Positions 26,176-34,303 of a stretch of 45,107 bases of DNA are shown here, one piece after another. Numbering within the stretch: the first letter of the stretch is position 1; each line of letters opens with the position of its first letter. The translations under genes were made by a program, and so were the position numbers. The DNA comes from Lentisphaeria bacterium (GTDB lineage Bacteria > Verrucomicrobiota > Lentisphaeria > JABSQK01), in contig JABSQK010000014.1 in assembly GCA_013215875.1 (NCBI GenBank), positions 1 to 45,107 on the forward strand. Reading direction: 5' to 3'. The notes under the pieces are model-generated. The model did no database searches, was not told the DNA's origin, and saw only the letters and a program-made list of their open reading frames with translations.

Positions 26176-26256
26176 TTTGATGCAGCAACAATATTGCCAG
26201 GCCTGGCTCAATGGACGCTTTCGCTGGATATCACAAGGCTTGTCGACAGAATCATA
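26176..26256 (+). repeat. 81-bp direct repeat, right copy (phyH tail remnant)
   Basis: Perfect copy of 23672-23752. It is read in frame as the C-terminus of PhyH (QQYCQAWLNGRFRW) and ends with TAA. No start or N-terminal PhyH sequence precedes it; the 57 bases before it follow the GDPD stop. TAAGGAGAG at its end supplies the ribosome site for the VOC gene. Confidence 0.9.
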
Positions 26257-26270
26257 AGGAGAGAAATAGT

Positions 26271-26690
26271 ATGTCTGAAAACCCACAATTTAAAGCGGCT
26301 TATCCCTATCAGGAAGATGTTCTGGCCCTTCCCGTTGTCGATCTCGATGAAGCATCTGCATGGTATTGCAAACACTTTTCGATGAAGGAAGTGCAGCGTT
26401 TGGACACGCCGAATCCAACAGTCATTCTTGAAAGAGATGGTGTTAAGATCGGCTTCGCAATAAATGGCGGTGATGCCCCTCAAGATGGTGCTGCGGTATT
26501 GGTAGTTGATATTCAGGGCATGAAGGAAGAGCTCGAAGCCAATGGATTAAATATAGGCGATCTGCAAATCGATGAACGCGATGGTAAAAAATTCCAAGCA
26601 TTCTTTGTTGTCGCGCCAGATGGCCTTTGCTACTACTTTCATGAAGAAATCGGTGAATTGATTGATTCGATTTACTTGTTGCGGCAATAG
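26271..26690 (+). CDS. VOC (glyoxalase/bleomycin-resistance) superfamily protein
   Basis: A 139-residue protein; the ATG at 26271 has AAGGAG 9 bases upstream. An ORF start at 26211 would lie inside the repeated phyH tail and is rejected. DVLALPVVDLDEASAWYCKHFSM is the typical first beta-alpha-beta of a vicinal oxygen chelate fold, and FFVVAPDGLCYYFHEE carries the terminal DP-x-G-like strand with Glu. The usual metal His is not obvious at the N-terminus. Family members act on glyoxal adducts, aromatic rings or antibiotics, and the substrate here is open. It probably once followed phyH directly in one operon, before the GDPD insertion. Confidence 0.75.
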   Translation: MSENPQFKAAYPYQEDVLALPVVDLDEASAWYCKHFSMKEVQRLDTPNPTVILERDGVKIGFAINGGDAPQDGAAVLVVDIQGMKEELEANGLNIGDLQIDERDGKKFQAFFVVAPDGLCYYFHEEIGELIDSIYLLRQ

Positions 26691-26754
26691 CCATAACAGG
26701 GTAGGAATTTCCCGTTTTGCGTCATGGCGCATAATAAATTAGTTCTGCTATAAA

Positions 26755-27312
26755 ATGAATCGAATATTTATAATTGGGCCAGGAGGTGTTGGAAAGACAA
26801 CATGTGGAAAAATATTTGCAGAGAAAATATCTTATGATTTCGTGGATACTGATTTTGAGTTTATTAACAGAATTGGAGAGATTGACAGGTACATTGAGGA
26901 AAAAGGATATTTAATATATCGGAATGCCAATTCAAATCTATTTTATGAATTGATAGAGGGAAGAAATAACAATACTGTTTTCGCTCTTTCTTCAGGTTTC
27001 CTTGCAGACGAAATAGATTTATCGAAACATTCCAATTCAATTCGTGACTTGGGACTTTCAATTTTACTACTTCCGTCGGAATCTTTGGAAGAAACAGAAG
27101 AGGTCGTAGTAAAAAGACAAGTTTCCAGGGGACTGAATTACGATGAAAAAAGAGAACGTGAAAAAATAAAGAAACGTTTCTATGACTATCAGCATTTTGG
27201 GGACATCAAATTATTCTCAGACCAATCTCCAGAATTGATTGCAGAAATGATGAAGACAAGATACAATGAATTAAGCAGAACAAGCGCCCCCAGCCCTCAT
27301 TCTTCGGACTGA
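26755..27312 (+). CDS. Shikimate-kinase-like P-loop kinase of unknown substrate
   Basis: A 185-residue protein. GPGGVGKTTCGKIFAEK (residues 8-24) is a P-loop and FVDTD (about 31-35) matches the D-x-D of shikimate-kinase-like enzymes. The glycine loop STGGG of true shikimate kinases is replaced by LSSGF and the RELE motif by YLIYRNAN, so shikimate is unlikely to be the substrate. LLLPSESLEETEEVVVKRQVSRG may be the lid. The gene is clearly AT-rich (18 of 60 G+C in 26881-26940) compared with its neighbours and has no obvious ribosome site, which suggests transfer. It converges with the fucosidase gene. No toxin or resistance motif is visible. Confidence 0.68.
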   Translation: MNRIFIIGPGGVGKTTCGKIFAEKISYDFVDTDFEFINRIGEIDRYIEEKGYLIYRNANSNLFYELIEGRNNNTVFALSSGFLADEIDLSKHSNSIRDLGLSILLLPSESLEETEEVVVKRQVSRGLNYDEKREREKIKKRFYDYQHFGDIKLFSDQSPELIAEMMKTRYNELSRTSAPSPHSSD

Positions 27313-27321
27313 GGCAGGACG

Positions 27322-28653
27322 TTAATCAATAAAATTTGTAGCTACCGCATCATCGCTATGTCCAGAAATCTCTTTTTCATCCCTGAGGAATAGTTCGATC
27401 ACGGGAATTTCTACAGGTGGGCGATTGGGAGGTAATTGCAGGCGCACAAAATTCTCACCAAAGGCAATACCCTCTGTTTGGATTTGTCCAAAATCTTTTT
27501 CATCGATAATAATTTCGCTTGCATCATTTAGCAGCTGAGCATATTTAATCATCCCCTTTAATCCATCCAGTTTTATCATACGAATGGGCCACTGATAAAA
27601 GTGCAAATAGAGGCGATTGCCGTTTTGTGTATAGCTGCAATTTGGCGGCGGCGTATAGTCGGAAGCGGTACAGCCATAGATACTGCGGGAATGCGACTTC
27701 ATCCAGCTGCCGATGCCTTCGAGGCGATCGAGAGCACGGTAGTCGAGCTCACCACGGCCCGTCGGCCCGACGTTGAGCAAGAGGTTGCCGCCCTTGCTTA
27801 CGGAATCGATAAGCAACCAAAGCAGTGTGCGCAGGTCCTTCCAGCTGTCTTCATCGCGATGGTATCCCCAGGACCCGGAGAAGGTCTGGCAGGCTTCCCA
27901 GACGAGGCGATTGCCATCTTCATCAACCGGCCAGAATTCCGCCTGGTATTGTTCGGGGGTAACAAAATCGGGTGCGGTATCCAAACCGAGGCGGTTGTTG
28001 ATCATGATACCCGGTTGCAGTTCACGGATCATTTCGACGAGTTCTTCAGACCCCCAATCATCTTTATTTTTTCCTGCAAATGGTCCGGCAGGATCAAAGG
28101 AAAAGTCGACCCATAACATATCGATCTCACCATAATTTGTCATGATCTCGCGCACCTGCTCAAACATATAGCTGCGGTATTTTGCCATATCTCGGTTTTC
28201 ATTTGCGGGCTCTTCACCGGCGCGTGCGAGCGGATGCATCTGGTCGATGGTATAATGCTCATGGTACCAGTCGATCAATGAAAAGTATAAACAGACCCGC
28301 AGCCCTTCGGCGCGAAAAGCATCGACCATTGGCCGAAGAAGGTCTTTGCCGTAGGGGGTATTTGTCGCATTGTAATCCGTAACCTTCGAATCCCAAAGGC
28401 AGAATCCTTCATGGTGTTTTGTGGTGATTACCATGTATTTCATGCCGGCATTTTTGGCTGCCTTGGCCCAGGCTGTCGGGGCATAAAGATCGGGGTCGAA
28501 GTGGTCGAAGTACTTTTGGTATTCTTCGCTTGTCATTTTTTCGGCTTTTTTCAGCCATTCATGGCGGGCGCCCATGGCGTATAATCCCCAGTGGATAAAC
28601 ATGCCAAAGCGGTTGCCAACAAAGCGTTCTTTATTTGTTTCGAAAGGGCTCAT
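27322..28653 (-). CDS. Alpha-L-fucosidase, GH29 family
   Basis: A 443-residue glycoside hydrolase. RFGMFIHWGLYAMGARHEW is the GH29 start, ITTKHHEGFCLWDSKVTDYN carries the conserved His pair, and EIDMLWVDFSFD holds the nucleophile Asp (about residue 200) in the W-x-D-x-x-F-D motif. GGNLLLNVGPTGRGEL is the conserved end of the barrel, and a beta-sandwich domain follows. There is no signal peptide, so it acts in the cytoplasm on imported fucosylated oligosaccharides. The ribosome site GGAGAA lies 8 bases before the ATG. It is divergent from the SGNH/PhyH/UxuA operon and shares its promoter region, whose copy is at 23867-24291. Confidence 0.88.
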   Translation of the reverse strand: MSPFETNKERFVGNRFGMFIHWGLYAMGARHEWLKKAEKMTSEEYQKYFDHFDPDLYAPTAWAKAAKNAGMKYMVITTKHHEGFCLWDSKVTDYNATNTPYGKDLLRPMVDAFRAEGLRVCLYFSLIDWYHEHYTIDQMHPLARAGEEPANENRDMAKYRSYMFEQVREIMTNYGEIDMLWVDFSFDPAGPFAGKNKDDWGSEELVEMIRELQPGIMINNRLGLDTAPDFVTPEQYQAEFWPVDEDGNRLVWEACQTFSGSWGYHRDEDSWKDLRTLLWLLIDSVSKGGNLLLNVGPTGRGELDYRALDRLEGIGSWMKSHSRSIYGCTASDYTPPPNCSYTQNGNRLYLHFYQWPIRMIKLDGLKGMIKYAQLLNDASEIIIDEKDFGQIQTEGIAFGENFVRLQLPPNRPPVEIPVIELFLRDEKEISGHSDDAVATNFID

Positions 28654-28923
28654 AATCGGTTCTCCAAATTTTTGCCTTACAATGGATGCAAAACAGAACT
28701 GGGCAAGTTGTGCTGGTTTATTAGATTTCTACGTGAAGACTGAAGGGAAATCAGGCCATTAGCCTATGTATATCGCCCAGCATGACCTTGTCATCTCTTA
28801 GGTATAGGGTATTATAAATGTGACTAGTTGTGTATGAATATAAATGAAAGTAACAATGAGAAAGTTGAATGATGAAAAAATTAATCCTAATCTTATCCGT
28901 ACTCAGCGTAGGCATGACAGTCT
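28491..28923. repeat. Duplicated fucosidase-5'/promoter/signal-peptide segment, copy 2 (intact context)
   Basis: This is the likely source copy of 23867-24291, since here both flanking genes are intact. Offsets between copies change by 13 bases at the CATGGCG deletion and by 2 bases in the intergenic part; 114 of 120 bases match over 28761-28880. Confidence 0.85.
28788..28815 (+). promoter_or_regulatory. Sigma-70-type promoter of the SGNH operon
   Basis: TTGTCA (28788-28793), 16-base spacer, TATTAT (28810-28815), about 54 bases before the ATG. Conservation of both boxes in the duplicate supports the call. Confidence 0.6.
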
Positions 28924-30479
28924 CGGCTGCTGATTCCTACCTTAAAAAGAATGATGTAATACTCACGCTTGGGGATTCCATTTCAGCGATGAAATTCTAT
29001 CAGAAACAGATGGAAGATGTTTTGGCGGCCGTATACCCCGATGCGGGAATCAAGGTCTATGATTTTGGCTCTGGTGGCAAGAGTTCATCCTCTGGCCTGG
29101 GTCAACTGCAGGCGGGTTTAAGTAAAAAGCCAACAATGGTATTATGCATGTTTGGGGTGAACGATACCGTTTGGAGCAGTGCAGGGGCTGACAAGAAAGC
29201 CGCAAGCTTTAAGGCGAATATCAAGAAAGTAATTGAGAAATGCCAGGAATTGAAAATTCCCATTTTCCTACTTCGCGAGACGCATATTTCCCATACAGCT
29301 GCGAAGTCAGATGGCTGGCAAGATGGCGTTAACAAATGTTTGCTGACGATCTTCAAAGCCCAGGATGAATTGGCTGCAGAAATGAAGGTACCTGTTATTG
29401 ATGTATACGGTTATTATAAAAGTGAATTAGCAAAAGCCGGAAAAGCGGATGTGAAATATGAATTTACGCCCGACGTTGTTCATCCAACCCAACCGGGACA
29501 TGCGGCAATGGCAACAGAAGTAATGAGAGCCTTGGGCACAGGCCTACCGCTTGCTACCGGCGACCGTGGTCCAATACATCTAAAGACCAGTCCGATGAGT
29601 TTTGAGATTCAATCAGCCAATGGCACAGCCACAGCCAAGGATTTGGTCGAGGTCACCATTAAGATTAAAAGTCCAAAAGCTGAAGATGCAGAACTGGGCC
29701 TCGCCTTTGTTGGCGGTCACTTGACAACTAAAACGAAACTTAAAGCAGGTGAACAGTCTGTTTCATTTAAAGTTCCTCTGGCTAAATTGCCAAAGCGCTG
29801 GGACCATACCCCGCTTTACTTTTATATAAAAACAGCTGATGGGTTCAGTGGCGGACACGCGCTCTTTGCATATTCAAAGATGGCCTCCCTACCTTATGCA
29901 CCAGCCAACGATAAACTTTTTCCTCATGCTGGTAAAGCGAAAGCACCTGTCAGCAATGTAAAGCTTAGTAAAAAGGGCAAAGTCGTCAGCATTTCCTTTG
30001 ACTGGAATGATGAGTTAATCGTTCGCGGACCAGCCACAACGAAGCACAAATTTGGTATGAAAATAAACGGACCACTCGATCTGAATAAAAGAGATGCTCA
30101 GCTTTGTGATGCGCTTGAGTTTATGCTTGACCTGAGAAAGAACGAGGGTATTGGTCGCCAGACTGCCGATACTGAGAGTAACCCCAAAGGCATACTCCGG
30201 GTCGGTGTATGTTACGATAAAGATGGCAAAATTTTTATTATGAGTCTACCCGAAGTGAAGGCAACGATTAAAAATGTAAAAGATAAATCATACCTCTTAA
30301 CTATTGAGACGGCAGATGAGAGTTTGGACTTTTCGTTTACATTTTCTGTCACTGATTCGAAAAAGTATGGCAGCGGTGTTCAGTACAAACACACAGGCAA
30401 TGCCCATGTATCCAAGGAAGCGATGAACTTCATTCGCTTCAGTACTAAACCCGGTATTTTCTACCGCGTCGGTTACTAA
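28869..30479 (+). CDS. Secreted SGNH/GDSL hydrolase with C-terminal carbohydrate-binding-like domain
   Basis: A 536-residue exported esterase-type protein. The signal peptide is residues 1-21 (cleaved after VSA). The SGNH catalytic blocks are in order: LTLGDSISA (Ser), YDFGSGGKSS (Gly), CMFGVNDTVW (Asn), and TPDVVHPTQPGH (Asp-x-x-His, about residues 202-205). From about 245 on the protein is beta-rich, with a CBM9-like pattern in the last 180 residues (ISFDWND, ALEFMLDLRK, LRVGVCYDKDG). Such enzymes deacetylate or deacylate glycans, which suits a polysaccharide cluster. It is the first gene of a six-gene operon running to 36039. An alternative second ATG is three bases downstream. Confidence 0.85.
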   Translation: MMKKLILILSVLSVGMTVSAADSYLKKNDVILTLGDSISAMKFYQKQMEDVLAAVYPDAGIKVYDFGSGGKSSSSGLGQLQAGLSKKPTMVLCMFGVNDTVWSSAGADKKAASFKANIKKVIEKCQELKIPIFLLRETHISHTAAKSDGWQDGVNKCLLTIFKAQDELAAEMKVPVIDVYGYYKSELAKAGKADVKYEFTPDVVHPTQPGHAAMATEVMRALGTGLPLATGDRGPIHLKTSPMSFEIQSANGTATAKDLVEVTIKIKSPKAEDAELGLAFVGGHLTTKTKLKAGEQSVSFKVPLAKLPKRWDHTPLYFYIKTADGFSGGHALFAYSKMASLPYAPANDKLFPHAGKAKAPVSNVKLSKKGKVVSISFDWNDELIVRGPATTKHKFGMKINGPLDLNKRDAQLCDALEFMLDLRKNEGIGRQTADTESNPKGILRVGVCYDKDGKIFIMSLPEVKATIKNVKDKSYLLTIETADESLDFSFTFSVTDSKKYGSGVQYKHTGNAHVSKEAMNFIRFSTKPGIFYRVGY

Positions 30480-30504
30480 AACACACAGACAATTCGGAGC
30501 ACAT

Positions 30505-32082
30505 ATGTCAGAACATAGATTATCAGATGATGAAGTTTCGCGCTTTATTGTAGACGGCTATCACCGGGTCGATACAGACCTGCCCCCGGAATTGCATGAG
30601 CACATTACTAGCCAAATGCAGGAGCATATAACAGAGGGGGTAAACCCAGGCGATAATATTTTGCCCTTAATTCCTGAAATGTACCAGGTACTTGAATCGC
30701 CTGAAATGAGATCTGCCCTGGAAAGTCTCTATGGCAAAAATTATATGATCATGCCGCATCGGCATACACATGAATTGAATAACAACGATGATGGTTCCGG
30801 ACGCACATGTTTACACTATTTCTTCCACCAGGATTCTTGCGCGTCCCCCGCGCACAACTGCCACCATTACCCGAGACATGGCTTGATCCTTTATTACTGC
30901 CAGGATGTAGATATCGACTTTGGGCCCACCCATGTAATACCCGGAACGCAATACAATCGCGGGCTGCAAAAGGAAGATTCCGAAAATGCCGTCGCCGGTG
31001 TAGCAAAACCGGGAACCGCTTATATTACTCATTTCGACATTGGCCATGGAGCCGGTGTTAACCGCAGGGATGACGAGACTCGCTATATGACAAAGTTTGT
31101 TGTGACCCGTTGCCAGGAACCGAATAAATCGGACTGGAACAATCAGCGCGAGCATTGGCAAATGCCCGACGGCACTACAACCCTGTACCCCAATGAAATA
31201 GGCTGGTGCCATATCTGGGATTGGATGCGTGGCGAAGATGAGCGCAGTGCGAGTTGGCATAATCAAATAGACGAAACCACTGCAGTCATTCTTAGCAGTG
31301 CCGATAACGCCGAAGAGCGTGTTCGGTCCATTAAGGCAATTTCGCGTTTGACACACGTAGATGATGAAGCAATCGCAACGCTTATAAGTTCGCTTGATGA
31401 GGGCGATCAGATCGTCCGGAATGCGGCGATATATGGACTTGCTGCGATCGGCGAAAAAGCCGTACCCGCCTTAATTGAACATTTGCAGAGCTGCAAAACG
31501 GGTGAGGAAAAACCGTCCATGATGACACGTCCCCCGGGTTGGGGAAACCCCATGGTTATGGAAGATGCCGGCCTGGCACTCTCAGCACTGGGTGAACCCG
31601 CTGTACCTGCATTGATCGAATTACTCGAGGAAAACACAGCGAGTGAATGGGCCCAGATAAATGCTGCCTTCGCACTTGGCGATATTGGCAAGCCTGCGGC
31701 AAAAAGCCTGCCCACACTCGTTAGCCTGTTAAGCAGATCGCCACATATTGCCGAAGCAGCGCTTGATGCGATGGGAACGATTGAGGGTGATCTCGGCCCT
31801 GTTCTCGACCCTGTAGCAGACATGATGAACGATCGCGATATCGACGACGACCGGAAAGCCGCTCCGTTAAAAGCTGCCATGATGCTTGCCCGAGTCGGCC
31901 AGGGCGCTGAAGCGGTAGAGGAAAAATTACTGCAGGCCATGACGAGTCACAGTTACCATATACGTTATTCAGCCGCCCATGCCTTAAACCGTATTGGCTC
32001 CGAAGCAGCAAATAAAGCTGTTTATGATTTTCTCTTGTATAGCAGCTGGAGCCCGGATGTCGAAGGAGCAAGTAAAAAATGA
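30505..32082 (+). CDS. PhyH dioxygenase fused to HEAT-repeat domain
   Basis: A 525-residue protein in two halves. Residues about 1-245 form a PhyH-type oxygenase with HYFFHQDSC (iron His and Asp, about 109-111), GPTHVIPGTQYNRG (the family turn), and IGHGAGVNRRDDETRY (second His and the 2-oxoglutarate Arg). Residues about 255-520 are roughly seven HEAT-type helical repeats, for example RNAAIYGLAAIGEKAVPALI, AQINAAFALGDIGKPAAKSL and IRYSAAHALNRIGSEA. The repeats probably bind a partner protein or a large substrate. The fusion is unusual in length and domain order. The stop overlaps the UxuA-like start (ATGA), and CGGAG precedes its own ATG. Confidence 0.83.
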   Translation: MSEHRLSDDEVSRFIVDGYHRVDTDLPPELHEHITSQMQEHITEGVNPGDNILPLIPEMYQVLESPEMRSALESLYGKNYMIMPHRHTHELNNNDDGSGRTCLHYFFHQDSCASPAHNCHHYPRHGLILYYCQDVDIDFGPTHVIPGTQYNRGLQKEDSENAVAGVAKPGTAYITHFDIGHGAGVNRRDDETRYMTKFVVTRCQEPNKSDWNNQREHWQMPDGTTTLYPNEIGWCHIWDWMRGEDERSASWHNQIDETTAVILSSADNAEERVRSIKAISRLTHVDDEAIATLISSLDEGDQIVRNAAIYGLAAIGEKAVPALIEHLQSCKTGEEKPSMMTRPPGWGNPMVMEDAGLALSALGEPAVPALIELLEENTASEWAQINAAFALGDIGKPAAKSLPTLVSLLSRSPHIAEAALDAMGTIEGDLGPVLDPVADMMNDRDIDDDRKAAPLKAAMMLARVGQGAEAVEEKLLQAMTSHSYHIRYSAAHALNRIGSEAANKAVYDFLLYSSWSPDVEGASKK

Positions 32083-33053
32083 GCCGCTCAATCGATGAAA
32101 TTGAACGGCCCGATGGCATCGCCTTTTCTTATAAAATACCATCAGATCCAACGGACAAGGAATTGCAATTTGTTCGCCAACTTGGCATAAGCAAAGTCTA
32201 TACATGGCTTGAAGATGACCAGGCGAACTATGCCTATATTTCAGAGCTAAGCGATCGCCTCGCCACCCATGGGCTCGAACTTTCAAATGCCGGTACACTT
32301 AGGCTCAGTAAATCCGCCTCGATCCATTTAGCCTATCCAGATCGCGATAAAATCATCGATGAGTTTAAAGAATTTATCAGTGATCTTAAGCGGGCAGGGG
32401 TGCATACCACGACCTTTACTTGGGAACCGGATTGTGTACAAAGCACTGAAAATATGAAAGGGCGGGGTGACTCCATTACCCGTGCAGTCGAGCTTGAAGC
32501 GCTTAAGAAACAGCCACCAACCCGCGAAGGCAATTACAGTCATGAGCAAATTTGGGATAACTTTGCCTATTTCATGCGAGAGATTATGCCCGTAGCCGAA
32601 TCCGTCGGCATTCGTTTATCGCTGCATCCCAACGATCCACCCATGCCGGATATAAACGGTGTTCCCTGTCTCATCTACAATCGCCAATGTTACGACCGTG
32701 CTTTTGAAATTGCCGACAGTGATTGGCTCGGCATGGAATTTTGCTGCGGTTGCTGGCTCGAAGGCGGCGATCAATTTGGCAATATTCTCGAAGACATCGA
32801 AAAATATGTCTCCGCTGGAAAAGTGTTTATTGTCCACTTTCGCAATGTCAGCAGTCCGCTGCCAAACTTTGAAGAATCCTTCCTCGATGATGGCTATATG
32901 AACATGCACACCGTGATGGAAACATTTATAAATGCGGGCTTCCGTGGTAATATGACACTTGATCACAGCCCTTCGATGGCCTATCCCATGGCAGAGAAAG
33001 CCTATGCTATCGGCTATATGAATGCCCTGAGACAGTCATTGAGCAAGGGCTAA
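32079..33053 (+). CDS. Mannonate dehydratase (UxuA)-like protein
   Basis: A 324-residue TIM-barrel protein. SLHPNDPPMPDINGVPC, MEFCCGCWLEGG, VHFRNVSS and DDGYMNMHTVM match UxuA blocks that hold the manganese ligands (Cys, His, His and a late Asp in LDHSPSM). Mannonate dehydratase converts D-mannonate to 2-keto-3-deoxy-D-gluconate in glucuronate breakdown. The protein is about 70 residues shorter than the usual E. coli form, so a related acid is possible. The start overlaps the previous stop and AAGGAG precedes it. It ties the operon to uronic or aldonic acid metabolism, which fits an acidic glycan. Confidence 0.82.
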   Translation: MSRSIDEIERPDGIAFSYKIPSDPTDKELQFVRQLGISKVYTWLEDDQANYAYISELSDRLATHGLELSNAGTLRLSKSASIHLAYPDRDKIIDEFKEFISDLKRAGVHTTTFTWEPDCVQSTENMKGRGDSITRAVELEALKKQPPTREGNYSHEQIWDNFAYFMREIMPVAESVGIRLSLHPNDPPMPDINGVPCLIYNRQCYDRAFEIADSDWLGMEFCCGCWLEGGDQFGNILEDIEKYVSAGKVFIVHFRNVSSPLPNFEESFLDDGYMNMHTVMETFINAGFRGNMTLDHSPSMAYPMAEKAYAIGYMNALRQSLSKG

Positions 33054-33056
33054 TCT

Positions 33057-34292
33057 GTGACAACGGATTTTACCCGTAAAGAATTCATGACTTTGCTTGG
33101 TCTGGGCTTGGCCAGCAGCCAACTAAATACAGTGTCGGCAGATGACAGCATCGCCGCGGAAACTGATAAGCAAGCGAGTTGGACAGATCTGCGCAAACAA
33201 TTTCTCTTACCCACCAAACTCAGCTATTTAAATAATGGCTCACTCGGTCCTTGCCCACGAATCGTTTTAGCAAAAACGATTGCTGCTTTGCGCGGGCTTG
33301 AGCAAAATCCTGTGCATGAGTTTTGGGGCAAGCAATTTAAACAGACAGAAATTATTCGTAAGAAATTGGCAAACTTTGTTCATTGTCAAAGCGGCGAAAT
33401 AAGTATCACACGCAATACCACGGAGGGAATGAATGCGATCGCTCAAGGCATTCAGTTTAAACCGGGTGATCATATATTGACGACCGACCAGGAACACGCA
33501 GGCGGCTTTCTTTGCTGGCAGTATTATGCAAAACGGGAAAACCTGAAACTCGAAAAAATAAAAATTTCAAGTACTGATTCATCCGCGGCAATTGTTAATA
33601 AATTTAGATCAGCAATTACCGACCGTACACGAGTTATTAGTTTGAGCCATATTACCTATACGACCGGGCACCGCCTGCCTGTAAAAGAAATTGCCGAATT
33701 GGCCAGGAAGAATAAAATTCTGTCTGTTGTTGATGGTGCTCAGGCGCTGGGCATGATTCAAGTAAACCTTAAGGGCCTGGGCTGCGATGCCTACGCCAGC
33801 AGCACACACAAGTGGTTGCTTGCCCCTAAAGGCACGGGAATTCTTTATATTCGCCAGTCGGCTGCAAAAGAGATTGCACCGCTAATTCGTGCGGCCGGAC
33901 CAGGAACCTATTCGAGTAGTTTTGGCAGTGGCGATTTGCCGGGAATGATTGGCCTTGGCGCGGCACTCAATTTTCAAAATGCCCTGGGACCTGATAAAAT
34001 CGAAGCACATGCCATGTCCTTACAAAAACAATTGCAGCAGGGTTTGAAGAAAATGAAGGCGGTTAAAATGATCAGCCCGGAACTAGTCAGCCAGCGCTCG
34101 GCTCTGACATGTTTCGAAATTAAAGGAGTTGCTGGATCTAAAGTAGCGGCGAAGCTTTCAAGCGATTTTAATACGACAGTAAAAACAGTATACCATGGCA
34201 ATGACCAGTACTTGCGGGTCTCCACACACCTGTATAATACCCGGGAAGAGATCGAACAATTTCTGAAAAACCTCAAAAAAGTGACCGCTTAA
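33057..34292 (+). CDS. Class V aminotransferase-fold (cysteine-desulfurase/isopenicillin-epimerase-like) PLP enzyme with Tat-like N-terminus
   Basis: A 411-residue PLP enzyme; GTG start 3 bases after the UxuA stop, with AAGGG upstream. Residues 6-28 (TRKEFMTLLGLGLASSQLNTVSA) look like a Tat-type signal, with R-K in place of R-R and cleavage after SA. YLNNGSLGPCP, ITRNTTEGMNAIAQG, DGAQALGM and SSTHKWLLAPKGTGIL follow, the last with the PLP lysine (about residue 251). Related proteins in PVC genomes carry such signals. Reactions include desulfuration, epimerisation and transamination; the substrate is not clear. An exported PLP enzyme between a sugar dehydratase and a Kelch protein is unexpected. 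Confidence 0.76.
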   Translation: MTTDFTRKEFMTLLGLGLASSQLNTVSADDSIAAETDKQASWTDLRKQFLLPTKLSYLNNGSLGPCPRIVLAKTIAALRGLEQNPVHEFWGKQFKQTEIIRKKLANFVHCQSGEISITRNTTEGMNAIAQGIQFKPGDHILTTDQEHAGGFLCWQYYAKRENLKLEKIKISSTDSSAAIVNKFRSAITDRTRVISLSHITYTTGHRLPVKEIAELARKNKILSVVDGAQALGMIQVNLKGLGCDAYASSTHKWLLAPKGTGILYIRQSAAKEIAPLIRAAGPGTYSSSFGSGDLPGMIGLGAALNFQNALGPDKIEAHAMSLQKQLQQGLKKMKAVKMISPELVSQRSALTCFEIKGVAGSKVAAKLSSDFNTTVKTVYHGNDQYLRVSTHLYNTREEIEQFLKNLKKVTA

Positions 34293-34303
34293 AGGACGAG
34301 TGA

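Noticed and set aside
26700-27340. Possible integron cassette (attC-like ends) around the AT-rich kinase gene.
   Set aside because: The downstream hairpin has a bulged stem, but no GTTRRRY/RYYYAAC pair of core sites was found at matching positions.
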